DNA of 64,000 bases from Desulfovirgula thermocuniculi DSM 16036. Its GTDB lineage: Bacteria > Bacillota > Desulfotomaculia > Desulfotomaculales > Desulfovirgulaceae. Below the pieces are notes generated by a model that was given only the letters and a program-made list of their open reading frames with translations, was not told the DNA's origin and ran no database searches. Of the stretch, positions 7,038 to 15,429 are shown in pieces; the stretch's first letter is position 1; each line of letters starts with the position of its first letter. Position numbers and translations under genes: made by a program. The stretch is taken from positions 1 to 64,000 of the forward strand of contig NZ_AUBR01000001.1 in NCBI RefSeq assembly GCF_000429345.1, written 5' to 3'.

Positions 7038-9674
7038 GTGAGTGCGAAGAGGCTCTTCGCTTTGCTTCTCTCCCTGCTACTGCTCCTTCTGCCCCTGCCG
7101 TCCGCCGTTGCCCAGGAGGGGGGTGGGCAGGCGGCCCCGGCAAAGGTAACTCTCGCCGCCGACCCCGCGGAGGTACCGCCTGGCGGGACGGCGGCCCTGG
7201 TGGCCGTGGTGGAGGACGCCTACGGCCAGCCCGTGCCGAACGTCCAGGTGGACTTTTCGGTTGCGGCGGGCACGGTCGATCCCGCGAGCGCGGTGACCGA
7301 TGACCAAGGCCAGGCCAAAGCCACCTTCACGGCCCCGCAAGAACCGGGCCAGGTGACTGTGGCGGCGCAGGTCTACGGTACGGACTTGCGTGCAGAGGTT
7401 ACCGTCACGGTGCGGGTCCCGCAGCCGCCGCAGCAGCCCACGCAACTCAAGGTGGTGGAGGTCACCCCCGCGCCGGGCAGCGAGATTGACCCGGACGCGG
7501 AAGTTCGGGTCAAGTTCGACCGGCCGGTGGTGCTCACGGGCGGCGAGCTGGCGGCGTACAATTTAAACGGGAGCGGGGTCAGCTTTGAGTGGGGCGAGGT
7601 GGATCCCGCCGACCCGACCGCGGTGAAGCTGAAGAAACCCTGTGGATTCCCAGCGGGGCAGGTAACCCTATCGGGCATACCGCCTACTATTATCCGCGGG
7701 CATGACGGCGCGGAACTGCCTGAGAAGACGCCCGACCTGACCTACATGGTGCGGCCCAAGGCTCCCAACGCTGTGAAGCTCTCGCCGGAGCCGGGCACGA
7801 AAGCGTACCTGCGCATGGCGAGTACCATCGGGGGCGGCTACGCCGGGTACGCCAGGCCGGATCAACTCAACCCGGCCGTGGAGTTTGACATCCCCGTGGA
7901 GGTGGCCGACCCTTCCAAGGTGGAGTTGACCGTGCGGACGCCGCTGTACGAGCGCACCTGGACGGGCACGTGTGACCCCGCCGACCCCGCGGGCGAGGGC
8001 GGCGGAAAATTCCTGCTGGCGCGCGAGCCGGGCAACCGGCTGCTCCTGGGCAGGAACTACGACTCCCTGAGCGTGCTCGGCCCGGCCTTCCAGGGCACGT
8101 TGGCCCTGCGGTTCCTGCCAGGTGCTGTCCGGCACTTCGGTTCCGGCCAGGACGGCCTCAACGCCGAGGCCATCGAACTGGTCATCGAGGTGAACCCGCC
8201 CGTAGCTGATGGTGCCTACATGCCCGGCAGTTCGCCACCCGCAGTTGAGGCCAAGGCGCTGAGCGACCCCAAGGTGGCCTGGGAGGCCCCGCTGCCAGGC
8301 GGCAACGACACCAGGGTGCGGGGCATTGCCCGCGGCGCTGGCTTCGTGGTGGCCTCCACGGCCTCTGGCATGGCCGCTTACGATGAGGCGACCGGTAAAG
8401 TGCTGTGGGAGGTGCCGGGCTGGTTCTCCGCCCCCGTGGTGGGGCCGGACGGCGGGGTGTACGCTGTGAGGGGCGATGACTCCGGGTTTTACCTGGAGCG
8501 GTACAACCCTGACGGCACGCTTGCCTGGAGTTGCTACCTGCCGGGCGAGATAGCCGTGCCGGGCGAGGTGCCCGCGCCGCCGCAGTTCCTGCCTGACGGC
8601 GATATCCTCTACGCCGTGGGCGACTCGGCGGTAGGTCTCAGCTCCGGCACCGCGCTGGTCGTCTGGCGTTTCAGCCCGGACGGCCGTTTGAAGGGGGCCT
8701 GGGACCTCACGGACGCCCTGGGCGGCAACGCCACCTGGGCCAACGCCTCCTGCAAGCTGGCCCTGCACGGGCACAGGGCCGTGGTGGCCACCGGGTCCAG
8801 CATCGCCGTGGTGGACTTCTCCTCTGCCGACCTGGCGGTGCTGGGCAAGGTCCCGATCCAGGCCGGCGCTACGGCGGGCAACGTGGTGTGCCTGCACGCT
8901 GACGCCACGGGCTTCTACGCCGCCCAGGACGCGGGCTTTTCCGGCGCGGTGCTGTACGCCTTTGGCCCGGATGGGGCACTAAGGTGGAATGCACAGCTCC
9001 CGGCCCCGTTGGGTAATAAAGGTTATATGGTGGTATCCGGCGGGAAACTCTATTATGCCGGGTACACCGTTGACCTTGCCTCCGGTGCCTACGAGGAGAC
9101 CAGGTTGCCCCTCTCCCCCGGCGGGACCGTGGAGCGTGTCGCGGTGCTTGGTGCCTGCGCGGACGGCATGCTGGTCTACAGCGGGGCCAGCGTGAGCGGG
9201 ACCGAGTACCTGGTTTTTGGGAGCGGCGGGGAGGTCAAGCTGAGCGCAGTCCTATCCTGGTTGCGCGGTAAGGCACCCAGGATGGTGACGGACGTCATCT
9301 ACGACCGATTTACTTACGACCAACCCGCGGAGTTCGGATCCCTCTACATTGCCGCGCAGGACACCGAGATCGGGCAAACTCTGTTGGTCAAGCTCTCCGA
9401 CCAGCAGCAGCCGCCTCCGCCCCCGCCGCAGCCCGTGCCCGTCCGCCTCGAGGTGCGGCCGGCCGAGGCCACGGTGAAGGTGGGCGAGAGCCAGCAATAC
9501 AGGGCCTACTTGGTGTATTCCGATGGCACGGAGCGGGACGTCACGGAGGAGTGTACCTGGTCGGTCTCCGACCCGTCCGTCGCTTCCGTGACCACGGAAG
9601 GCCAAGGGCGCGGCCTGGCGACCGGGCTGAAGGCGGGCAGGGTGGACGTCATAGCGGTCTGGCAGGGGCAGTAG
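7038..9674 (+). CDS. Secreted surface protein: Big1, Ig-like, PQQ-type propeller, Big2
   Basis: 878 residues with a signal peptide (residues 1-25, leucine-rich, cut near VAQ). A Big-1-like domain covers about 33-125 (PGGTAALVAVVEDAYGQPV), an SbsA-type Ig-like domain about 140-230 (TPAPGSEIDPDAEVRVKF), a PQQ-like beta-propeller about 415-760 (repeated GKVLWEVPG-like blades), and a Big-2 domain the last 80 residues (EVRPAEATVKVGESQQY). There is no anchor motif, so it may attach through partners. The two following genes also encode secreted proteins. A strong hairpin terminator follows the stop. Confidence 0.85.
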   Translation: MSAKRLFALLLSLLLLLLPLPSAVAQEGGGQAAPAKVTLAADPAEVPPGGTAALVAVVEDAYGQPVPNVQVDFSVAAGTVDPASAVTDDQGQAKATFTAPQEPGQVTVAAQVYGTDLRAEVTVTVRVPQPPQQPTQLKVVEVTPAPGSEIDPDAEVRVKFDRPVVLTGGELAAYNLNGSGVSFEWGEVDPADPTAVKLKKPCGFPAGQVTLSGIPPTIIRGHDGAELPEKTPDLTYMVRPKAPNAVKLSPEPGTKAYLRMASTIGGGYAGYARPDQLNPAVEFDIPVEVADPSKVELTVRTPLYERTWTGTCDPADPAGEGGGKFLLAREPGNRLLLGRNYDSLSVLGPAFQGTLALRFLPGAVRHFGSGQDGLNAEAIELVIEVNPPVADGAYMPGSSPPAVEAKALSDPKVAWEAPLPGGNDTRVRGIARGAGFVVASTASGMAAYDEATGKVLWEVPGWFSAPVVGPDGGVYAVRGDDSGFYLERYNPDGTLAWSCYLPGEIAVPGEVPAPPQFLPDGDILYAVGDSAVGLSSGTALVVWRFSPDGRLKGAWDLTDALGGNATWANASCKLALHGHRAVVATGSSIAVVDFSSADLAVLGKVPIQAGATAGNVVCLHADATGFYAAQDAGFSGAVLYAFGPDGALRWNAQLPAPLGNKGYMVVSGGKLYYAGYTVDLASGAYEETRLPLSPGGTVERVAVLGACADGMLVYSGASVSGTEYLVFGSGGEVKLSAVLSWLRGKAPRMVTDVIYDRFTYDQPAEFGSLYIAAQDTEIGQTLLVKLSDQQQPPPPPPQPVPVRLEVRPAEATVKVGESQQYRAYLVYSDGTERDVTEECTWSVSDPSVASVTTEGQGRGLATGLKAGRVDVIAVWQGQ

Positions 9675-9687
9675 GAGCAAGCATGAG

Positions 9688-9727
9688 GCCCCCGGCACTG
9701 CTTGCCGGGGGCTTTGCTTTTTTTTTT
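9688..9727 (+). terminator. Rho-independent terminator
   Basis: GCCCCCGGCA at 9688-9697 pairs with TGCCGGGGGC at 9703-9712, followed by a T-rich tract to 9727. Confidence 0.9.
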
Positions 9728-9816
9728 GGAAGCAATTGGCCCTCCCGCGCTGGGAGGGAGGTGAGGCGGTGCGCTTGCCGCGGGAGGGAAAAACCTGGAA
9801 GGGAGGAGTGGTAGTC

Positions 9817-10450
9817 GTGCGGAAAAAGAAAGTGCTTGCCCTGTTCGCTTTGCTCGCTTTTGCCCTGTCCTTCGTGCTCCCCGTGCAGGCCGCGCACGCA
9901 ATCACGCTGACGGGGAGCGCGGTGCTGAACGTCATTGACGACACCCCCCCCGCCCCCGCAACCCGTTTCGTTGCGTGTGGAGCCGCCGGAGGCCACGGTG
10001 AAGGTAGGTGAAACGGTGCAGTACCGGGCCATCGCTACCTTTTCGGATGGGTCTGAAAAGGACGTGACCGGGGAGGCGGCCTGGTCTGTGTCGGATGCTT
10101 CGGTAGCCTCCATCGGCCAGGGCGCACAGGGCGGCCTGGCCACGGGCCTGGCGGCGGGGCAGACTGACGTGGTGGCAAGTTGGCAGGGGTTGACCGGGAC
10201 GGCCAAACTGACCGTGATAGCGCCAGTGCGGTTAGAAGTGCGCCCGGCAGAAGCCACCATCAGAGTGGGCGAAGTCCAGCAGTACCGGGCGTACCTAATT
10301 TGGTCTGACGGCACGGAAGAGGACGTCACAGAGCGGTGTGTTTGGGTGGTGGCGGACGGCACGGATTTCGCAACGCCCGAACCAGCGAAAGGTCTTTTCC
10401 GGGGCAAAAAAGCGGGGCGGGCAACCGTGAAGGCTATTCTCGAACTCTAA
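9817..10450 (+). CDS. Secreted Big-2 protein, frame broken at a C8 run
   Basis: The first frame from GTG 9817 (behind GGGAGGAG) gives a signal peptide (VLALFALLAFALSFVLP) and GSAVLNVIDDTPP, then runs into a stop. From about 9940 the next frame continues smoothly as PPPPPQPVSLRVEPPEATVKVG with a Big-2 domain (about 80 residues) and a second Big-2-like half ending at 10450. The switch lies in a run of eight C at 9944-9951; seven C would join the frames. Either the run is phase-variable, the frame is bypassed, or this is a sequencing error. The N-terminus resembles the next gene's (TAILNVVD). Confidence 0.7.
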
Positions 10451-10451
10451 T

Positions 10452-10486
10452 CGACCCCTTTTCGCCGGGGTCGGCTTTTCTTTTTT
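10452..10486 (+). terminator. Terminator-like hairpin close to the next ribosome site
   Basis: GACCCC at 10453-10458 pairs with GGGGTC at 10467-10472, then a T-rich tract to 10486. Only about 15 nt separate it from the GAGGGGGTGA site of the next gene. Confidence 0.75.
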
Positions 10487-10515
10487 GGGACAAAAAACTC
10501 TGAGGGGGTGACATC

Positions 10516-11661
10516 TTGTTGTCCAAGCGTTTTCTCTCCCTAGTGCTGGTGGCGGTGTTGTTGGTCTTGGCGTCCTGCCTGCCTTGTTTTTCCGCCGCGG
10601 CCGGGACGGTGCTAGAGGACACGGCAATTTTGAACGTTGTGGACTCCGGTAGTTCGGGCGGCAGCTCTGGCGGCGGCAGCCCGGGCGGTAGTTCCTCCAG
10701 TGGTGACACTGGCGGCGGCCAGGAGGAGGGCCCGCCCCCCGTGGAGGGTATACCGGAGAGCGTGTTCATCGCCCGCTGGCCCGGCCACGTGCCGCTGGTG
10801 GCGCGGGCGGTGAGGGTGGGCTACGCGCCGGGCGGCGAGGGGGTGAAGCCCGGGGCGGAGTTCCTGGTGGACATCACCAGGAGCGACCGCCTGGAGGAGG
10901 CCAGGGCGAAAGGGCTGACCCCGCGGGTCTATTACTGGAACCAGAAATACCAGAAGTGGGTGGCCCTGGCCAGCTACCCGCAGCCGGACGGCAGGGCGGT
11001 CAAGGCCCTGAACGACGGCGGGTACAGCGGTTGGGTGGCGGTCTTTGCGGTGAAACAGCCGCGCTTTACCGACGTCCAGGGCCACTGGGCCGAGGTGACG
11101 ATAAACCGCATGAACGGCCTGGCCCTGGTCGAGGGCTACCCGAACCCGAAGGATCCCGCCAGCCTGGAGCGTCCCTGTGGCCCGGACAGGGACATAACCA
11201 GGGCTGAGTTCGTTGCGGTGCTGACCAGGGCGCTTGGGTTGCTGCCCGAAGGTGAGCAAAAGCTGTACAGCGTCCTGACGCACCCGAAGCCGGAAGAGAA
11301 GGCCCGGGTGCTCAGCGGGGTGCGCGGCGTGCCTGAGTGGGCTTCGGACGCCATAGCCGCGGCCCTGTTGTCCGGCCTGGCGAGCGGGCGCGGGCAGGGA
11401 GACTTCGCTGGCGATGAACCCATCACCCGCATCGAGGCCGCGGTGATGGTGAGCAACTTTTTGAAGCGCCTGCCCGGGTATGAACCCGCTGACCTGGCTC
11501 CCTTCCGGGACGCCCAGGACGTGCCCGACTGGGCGAAGGCCGCGGTTGGCAACGGCGTGCTTTCGGGTTACCCGGACAACACCCTGCGCCCGAACGCACA
11601 CATTACCAGGGCGGAGGCGCTGACGGTATTACTGCGCTTGCTCCGCGCCTTGGGTTGGTAG
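10516..11661 (+). CDS. S-layer homology (SLH) surface protein
   Basis: 381 residues from TTG 10516 behind GGGGGTGA. A signal peptide ([17 protein letters not shown]) is followed by a Ser/Gly-rich linker near 40-65. Three SLH-type repeats fill the C-terminal half: [33 protein letters not shown] with [14 protein letters not shown], and [20 protein letters not shown] with [17 protein letters not shown] repeats bind cell-wall polymers, so this protein can sit in the S-layer. The N-terminus is related to that of the preceding gene, so the two probably arose by duplication. Confidence 0.88.
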
Positions 11662-11666
11662 CGCCA

Positions 11667-11705
11667 AGAGAGGCCCCGGCGTCCTAGCCGGGGCCTCTCT
11701 TTTTT
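11667..11705 (+). terminator. Rho-independent terminator
   Basis: AGAGAGGCCCCGGC pairs with GCCGGGGCCTCTCT around a six-base loop, then six T. About 15 nt remain before the next ribosome site. Confidence 0.9.
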
Positions 11706-11735
11706 GCGAGAAAACCTTTGCGGGAGGTGGTAGGT

Positions 11736-11999
11736 GTGGCGACTGGGGCCGTAAATACCAGGGAAGCCGTGCGGGCAATTTCCCGGCGAATGAATTGTTA
11801 CCACAAGGACTGCCGTGAACTGCTGCTCGTGCATTTCCCGGCAGTGCTGGCGGAGGCGGTGTCCGCCGGGAAAAAAGTCCACCTCGCGGGCCTGGGCACT
11901 TTTTACCCCCGGCGGGGCAAAAAAGGCCCCCGCGTGGCCTTCAAGCCCGCCAAGCAGTTGCTCCGTGCCCTGCGGGAGAAGGGGGGCGGTGGCCAGTGA
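11736..11999 (+). CDS. HU/IHF-like protein lacking the DNA-binding arm
   Basis: About 87 residues from GTG 11736 behind GGGAGGTGG. The helical dimer core of HU is clear (TREAVRAISRRM, VLAEAVSAGKKVHLAGLGTF). Normal HU continues with a beta arm of roughly 15 residues carrying RNPQTG and the DNA-intercalating proline. Here GTFYPRRGKKGP passes straight into VAFKPAKQLLRAL, so the arm is missing. It may bind DNA weakly or dimerise with host HU. The next gene overlaps it by 4 nt. Confidence 0.8.
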   Translation: MATGAVNTREAVRAISRRMNCYHKDCRELLLVHFPAVLAEAVSAGKKVHLAGLGTFYPRRGKKGPRVAFKPAKQLLRALREKGGGGQ

Positions 12000-12232
12000 C
12001 CGCGGCGGGCTATCGTGACCTGGCCCTGGCGGTGGTCTTGCGGGCGGCGAAGGACTTGACCGACCGCAGGGTGCCGCGTGAGTACCGGGAGAGCGCCTGG
12101 GTTTTCCTGAAAGAGGCGGCCCGGGGCGAGGGCTGGCCCGCGGCGGTCTTCGCTTTGGCGGGACTGGACGCGGGTGTAGCGCAGTATTTGTTGGCCCGCG
12201 CGGGGCAAAAGAAGGCCCGCCGGGCTTTGTAG
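11996..12232 (+). CDS. Small hypothetical protein
   Basis: 78 residues, start GTG 11996 overlapping the HU-like stop by 4 nt, which implies coupled translation. Mostly helical, rich in Ala, Arg and Leu (LALAVVLRAAKDLTDRRVPREYRESAWVF split by short turns), with a basic C-terminus. No family recognised. Its coupling suggests a partner of the HU-like protein. Confidence 0.6.
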   Translation: MTAAGYRDLALAVVLRAAKDLTDRRVPREYRESAWVFLKEAARGEGWPAAVFALAGLDAGVAQYLLARAGQKKARRAL

Positions 12233-12264
12233 ACGCCTGGCGGGCACAGGTGGGAGGTGAAAGG

Positions 12265-12390
12265 GTGCTTGACCCTTGTGTGGGTTGCCCCGGCCTGGCC
12301 TGTGAAGAGTGCGTGGCACAGGCCCTGGCCCTGCCCTATGAGCTGGTGCTGGAGTTGGCGCGGGAGGGCCTCGTGCTGCCGCTGGCCTGA
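12265..12390 (+). CDS. 41-residue zinc-knuckle protein
   Basis: GTG 12265 follows GGGAGGTGAAAGG. The product begins MLDPCVGCPGLACEEC, a CxxC-x4-CxxC knuckle, and then a short leucine-rich helix. Clean ribosome site, correct spacing and four cysteines argue for a real gene. Confidence 0.6.
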   Translation: MLDPCVGCPGLACEECVAQALALPYELVLELAREGLVLPLA

Positions 12391-12401
12391 CCGGGGAAAA
12401 A

Positions 12402-12470
12402 GCCCGCCGGGCCTTGTCGTGCGCCCGGCGGGCCGAAGGAGGTGAGAGTGGTGGCGATTTCTTGAGGGAA
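12402..12470 (+). promoter_or_regulatory. Hairpin and micro-ORF leader ahead of parM
   Basis: GCCCGCCGGGC at 12402-12412 pairs perfectly with 12423-12433. Directly after it, GAAGGAGGTGAG precedes a five-codon reading frame (GTG GTG GCG ATT TCT TGA near 12449). A strong ribosome site in front of so short a frame suggests a leader peptide, or a decayed gene. About 50 AT-richer bases then lead to the parM ribosome site. Confidence 0.35.
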
Positions 12471-12520
12471 TTTTACCATACTACGAGGTCGAAACAAAAT
12501 TTTTGAGGGGGTGAACTGGC

Positions 12521-13570
12521 GTGAACGTAGCGGTCTTAGAGCGTCCCGCTACCGCGGCGCAGGCTTCGGCCCGCACGCCCGCCGTGGCCGCTGACATCGG
12601 CTACGGCTACGTGAAGGCAATTTCCTCTTCAGGCCACCGCGCCATCTTTCCGAGTGTAGTGGCCCCCGCCACGCACGACCCGCTAGGCGGGTTCATGGAA
12701 GATAACCTGGGCCACCGGGTGCGGGTCAGACGCCTGGACGGGAGCGCGGAAGAGCGCTTGGTCGGCGAGGCCGCGGCCAGGAGCGCGGCGGCGGTGACGA
12801 CCTTGGCGAAAAACAAGCCCGCGGACATGCACGACACCCTTCTGCTCGCGGCGGCCTACCTGGTGGGGGCGGGTAGCGCCAGCCCCTTCCCGGCGCAACA
12901 AGTTGACCTGGCCGTGGGCCTGCCGCTGGCCTTCTACCGTGCCCAGAGGGACACTTTGAGGGCCCGCTTGGAGGCGCTGTCCGCTTGGGTGAGCATGGAC
13001 GGCGGGGAGGAGCGCTATGTCTCCTTCCGCAAGGTCCTGGTGCTGCCCCAGGGGGCGGGCGTGGTGGCGGCCTTCCCGGAGCTCCTGCCCGAAAAGGGCC
13101 TGGTGGGTGTCGTGGACGTGGGAACCTACACTACCGACTACTTACTCCTGGAAAAGTTGCCGGGCCGGGCCGAGCCCAAGCCGGTGCTGGAGTGCTGCGG
13201 TAGCGCTGAGGTGGGCGTCCACCTGGTCCACAAGGCAGTGGCGCGGGAGTTCCAAGCGAGGACGGGCGCGCCCCTGCCCCCAGAGATGTGGGAGGAAACA
13301 GCACGTGCCGGGAGCGTGGTGTACGAGGGCAGAGCGGTGGACCTCTCGGCGGCCGTGGAGAGGGCCCTGGCGGACGCCGCGCAGGCCATTTCCCAGCGCG
13401 TGCTTGGGGCCTGGGGCAACCGTGCAGGGTTCGTGAGTGCCACCATCCTGGCGGGCGGCGGCGCGCTACTGCTGAAAGAGCGCTTAGCGGCGTGCCTGCC
13501 GTGCGTGGTGGAGGCACCCGACCCGGTTTTCGCCAACGCCCTGGGCTTCCTGCGGGCGCTTACCGGATAG
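12521..13570 (+). CDS. parM: ParM-like actin homologue (plasmid segregation)
   Basis: 349 residues from GTG 12521 behind GAGGGGGTGA. Actin/Hsp70 ATPase signatures are visible: phosphate 1 AADIGYGYVKA near residue 24, phosphate 2 VGVVDVGTYTTDYLL near 195, and the adenosine site ATILAGGGALLLKE near 310. This fits the ParM/Alp group that polymerises to push plasmid copies apart. A small ParR-like gene follows, as in type II partition systems. Its presence suggests that the element can exist as a low-copy circle. Confidence 0.85.
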   Translation: MNVAVLERPATAAQASARTPAVAADIGYGYVKAISSSGHRAIFPSVVAPATHDPLGGFMEDNLGHRVRVRRLDGSAEERLVGEAAARSAAAVTTLAKNKPADMHDTLLLAAAYLVGAGSASPFPAQQVDLAVGLPLAFYRAQRDTLRARLEALSAWVSMDGGEERYVSFRKVLVLPQGAGVVAAFPELLPEKGLVGVVDVGTYTTDYLLLEKLPGRAEPKPVLECCGSAEVGVHLVHKAVAREFQARTGAPLPPEMWEETARAGSVVYEGRAVDLSAAVERALADAAQAISQRVLGAWGNRAGFVSATILAGGGALLLKERLAACLPCVVEAPDPVFANALGFLRALTG

Positions 13571-13606
13571 CTGGAAGCCAGGTGACAGGCGGGTGAGGGG
13601 GCCTTT

Positions 13607-13654
13607 CCCGGCGGGGCGTGTCCGGTATGCGTGCGCGCCCCGCCGGGTCTTCTT
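13607..13654 (+). terminator. Strong hairpin after parM
   Basis: A 12-bp perfect stem: 13607-13618 (CCCGGCGGGGCG) with 13636-13647, followed by TCTTCTT. It may terminate or may attenuate transcription into the parR-like gene. Confidence 0.6.
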
Positions 13655-13695
13655 GCCTGCTCCCGGTAGCCATAACCGGACAAGGGGGTACCGAG

Positions 13696-13998
13696 ATGGG
13701 GCGAAAAGGGTTAAGACGACTGGAGCTTTGGCTACCGGATAACCATTTCATCTGGGCCGCGCCTCCCGGCTACCGGGCCGCGCTGGCCCGGAGTTATCTT
13801 AACTTGGCCCCTCTACTGGAGGCCCAGTCGGAGATGCTTCGGGAGGCGCTTTCCCGACTGGCCCGCCTAGAGGAGAAGCTGGCGGCCCTGGAGGCCCGGA
13901 TGGAAGCGGGGGGAGCGCTGGGCCAGGCCCCCGGGCAACGGCAACAAGGAGAACCAGGCGGTAGGTTCGATGCCGCTGGCTTTTTCGGGATGTTCTGA
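13696..13998 (+). CDS. ParR-like small protein
   Basis: 100 residues from ATG 13696 behind AAGGGGGT. The N-terminus (GLRRLELWLPDN, then a helix AALARSYLNLAPLLEAQ) suits a ribbon-helix-helix or similar dimerisation fold. The middle is a coiled-coil-like helix (LARLEEKLAALEARM), and the tail ends FFGMF, a hydrophobic end of the kind ParR uses to contact ParM. The ParR call rests on position after parM and overall shape, not on a recognised domain. Confidence 0.45.
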   Translation: MGRKGLRRLELWLPDNHFIWAAPPGYRAALARSYLNLAPLLEAQSEMLREALSRLARLEEKLAALEARMEAGGALGQAPGQRQQGEPGGRFDAAGFFGMF

Positions 13999-14017
13999 TG
14001 AAAGGGGGGTGAGTGCG

Positions 14018-14383
14018 GTGGGGAGCGTGGTGCGGCTCGCCAACGGATGGGACGGGGTTGATCCCCGCTTGGCCCACGCTTTGGGCGAGTTCTTCCCCGG
14101 CGGTGAGCCCGGTGTCCTGCGCGGCCCGTATTTGCCGATGCCGGACAAATTGACCCTGCACTGGCATGACGGCGGGGTGCGCGTGGAGTGCCCTGCCTGT
14201 GTGGGCCTGGGCTATTTGCCGTGCCCGGCCTGCGGCGAAAGCCCAGAGGGTTGTCCCGAATGCGATGAGGGCTATGCCGACTGCCCAGCTTGTGGAGGCC
14301 AGGGCACCCTCACCTGGGAGCGTGCGGGGGAAGTCCTGCGGGCGGTGGCTTGGCTGCACCACCAGAGGAGGCGCGGGGCCTAG
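14018..14383 (+). CDS. DnaJ-type zinc-finger protein
   Basis: About 121 residues. The C-terminal half has four CxxC-x-G-x-type repeats: CPACVGLGY, CPACGESPEG, CPECDEGYAD and CPACGGQG. That is the cysteine-rich zinc module of DnaJ without the J or substrate-binding domains. Stand-alone versions often assist protein folding or bind nucleic acid; the role here is open. GTG 14018 is preferred after AAAGGGGGGTGAG. The stop codon lies inside the loop of the following terminator. Confidence 0.7.
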   Translation: MGSVVRLANGWDGVDPRLAHALGEFFPGGEPGVLRGPYLPMPDKLTLHWHDGGVRVECPACVGLGYLPCPACGESPEGCPECDEGYADCPACGGQGTLTWERAGEVLRAVAWLHHQRRRGA

Positions 14384-14399
14384 CTCCCCGCGCTTTTTT
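14371..14399 (+). terminator. Terminator overlapping the stop, 3 nt from the next ribosome site
   Basis: GCGCGGGG at 14371-14378 pairs with CCCCGCGC at 14386-14393, then six T to 14399. The next gene's GGGAGGTGAT begins at about 14402, so no promoter fits between them. Confidence 0.9.
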
Positions 14400-14413
14400 G
14401 TTGGGAGGTGATT

Positions 14414-14761
14414 GTGGTGGCGGTTCTGAGCACTTTCTACCAGCTCCAGAAGCTTGCCTTCGCCCTGCCGGTGCTGGCGCTGGCGTTCACCGCGCTCCGG
14501 GCGCTACTGTGGGCGTTGCTGTCCCCCGTCCTCGGGCGCTTCGCGGGCCTGGTGGCCAGCGTCGTCCTGGCCCTTGCAGCCTTCGCTTTCCTCACCCAAC
14601 CGGACGCTTTCTGGTGTGCCGTGGACTGGGGCTGCGCGGCGGCGTGCAAGGCCCTGGGCGTGCCCTGCGGCGGCCCCGGTGGCGTTGGCCCGCTGGATGC
14701 CCTGACCGGCGAGGCGGAGCGCGGCTTGCGTGAACTCTCCCGGGCGCTTTCTAGCCTGTAG
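14414..14761 (+). CDS. Small membrane protein
   Basis: About 115 residues from GTG 14414 or 14417 behind GGGAGGTGAT. Two hydrophobic helices (residues about 10-30 and 35-60), then a short loop with three cysteines (FWCAVDWGCAAACKALGVPC), then a polar amphipathic tail. Not recognised. Small two-helix proteins near a coupling ATPase can be parts of transfer machinery, but that is inference. Confidence 0.6.
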   Translation: MVAVLSTFYQLQKLAFALPVLALAFTALRALLWALLSPVLGRFAGLVASVVLALAAFAFLTQPDAFWCAVDWGCAAACKALGVPCGGPGGVGPLDALTGEAERGLRELSRALSSL

Positions 14762-14793
14762 CGGGCCACTAGTTTTAAAGGAGGTGAGCGCGG

Positions 14794-15033
14794 ATGGCGA
14801 GGCCCGGGGTCTATCGTACCTCCTGGGGCGGCCTGCGGGCGCGGTGCCCGGAGTGCGCGGAAAGCGACACCCTGTTACCGGGCACGGTGCCCTGCCCGGA
14901 GTGCGGAGGCCTCGACGAGCGCTGCCCGCGGTGCGGGGGCGAGGGGTGCGTGCCCTGCCCAAAGTGCGGGGGCAGGACGTGGCTGCCCTTTGGCCCTAAC
15001 CTGGGAGGGCCTGGCATGGAAGGCCGGGACTGA
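14794..15033 (+). CDS. Small zinc-ribbon protein (DnaJ-finger-like)
   Basis: 79 residues from ATG 14794 behind GGAGGTGAG. Four CxxC knuckles: CPEC, CPEC, CPRC and CPKC, with GG pairs after several, like the protein two genes upstream. The two are probably related by duplication. Confidence 0.7.
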   Translation: MARPGVYRTSWGGLRARCPECAESDTLLPGTVPCPECGGLDERCPRCGGEGCVPCPKCGGRTWLPFGPNLGGPGMEGRD

Positions 15034-15095
15034 TTTTGTTTCCCGAAGGCCCCGCGCCTCCTCCCTCCCGGTGCGGCGGCGCTTTCCACGCCCAC

Positions 15096-15341
15096 CCTTC
15101 CTAAGCCCAAAGGCTTAGGCGGGGGCGCGCGGTGTGGCGCTGTGCGTTGTGGCGCCTTGCCTCCGTGGTGTTCCGGGCCTGCCCTGGTTGCCCTGTTGCC
15201 GCGGTTGCCTTGCATGGGCCAGGCGGCCGCCCGCTTTCCCGGCTGCCTGGAAGCGGGCGGCCGGAATACCGCCAGGCATTGCTGCGTGTGTGGCCCAGAG
15301 TGCCACGCACACTCCCGCCTAAACCGAAGGTTTAGGAAGGG
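15096..15341. repeat. Palindromic-ended cassette, MITE-like or structured RNA
   Basis: This 246-bp stretch has no supported gene. Its ends are near-perfect inverted repeats of about 28 bp, and each end is itself a hairpin: CCTAAGCC/GGCTTAGG at 15100-15119 and CCTAAACC/GGTTTAGG at 15318-15336. The two end hairpins differ by a compensatory G-C to A-T change. Inside are a perfect 13-bp stem (15224-15236 with 15251-15263) and a GTGTGTGGC/GCCACGCAC stem near 15286-15310. The rest of the gap (15034-15429) shows nothing else. Confidence 0.6.
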
Positions 15342-15429
15342 CAGGGTGGGGACGCCGCCGCAGGCCGGGGGCCGAGGAGGCGGGGGTATCGGGAGAAAAA
15401 ACAACCCAAACAGGCATTCGGGAGGTGGT

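Noticed and set aside
7668-8897. Long minus-strand frame of 409 codons
   Set aside because: It lies wholly inside the Big/PQQ surface-protein gene, has no ribosome site, and its His/Arg/Gly-rich sequence is typical of a shadow frame in GC-rich DNA.
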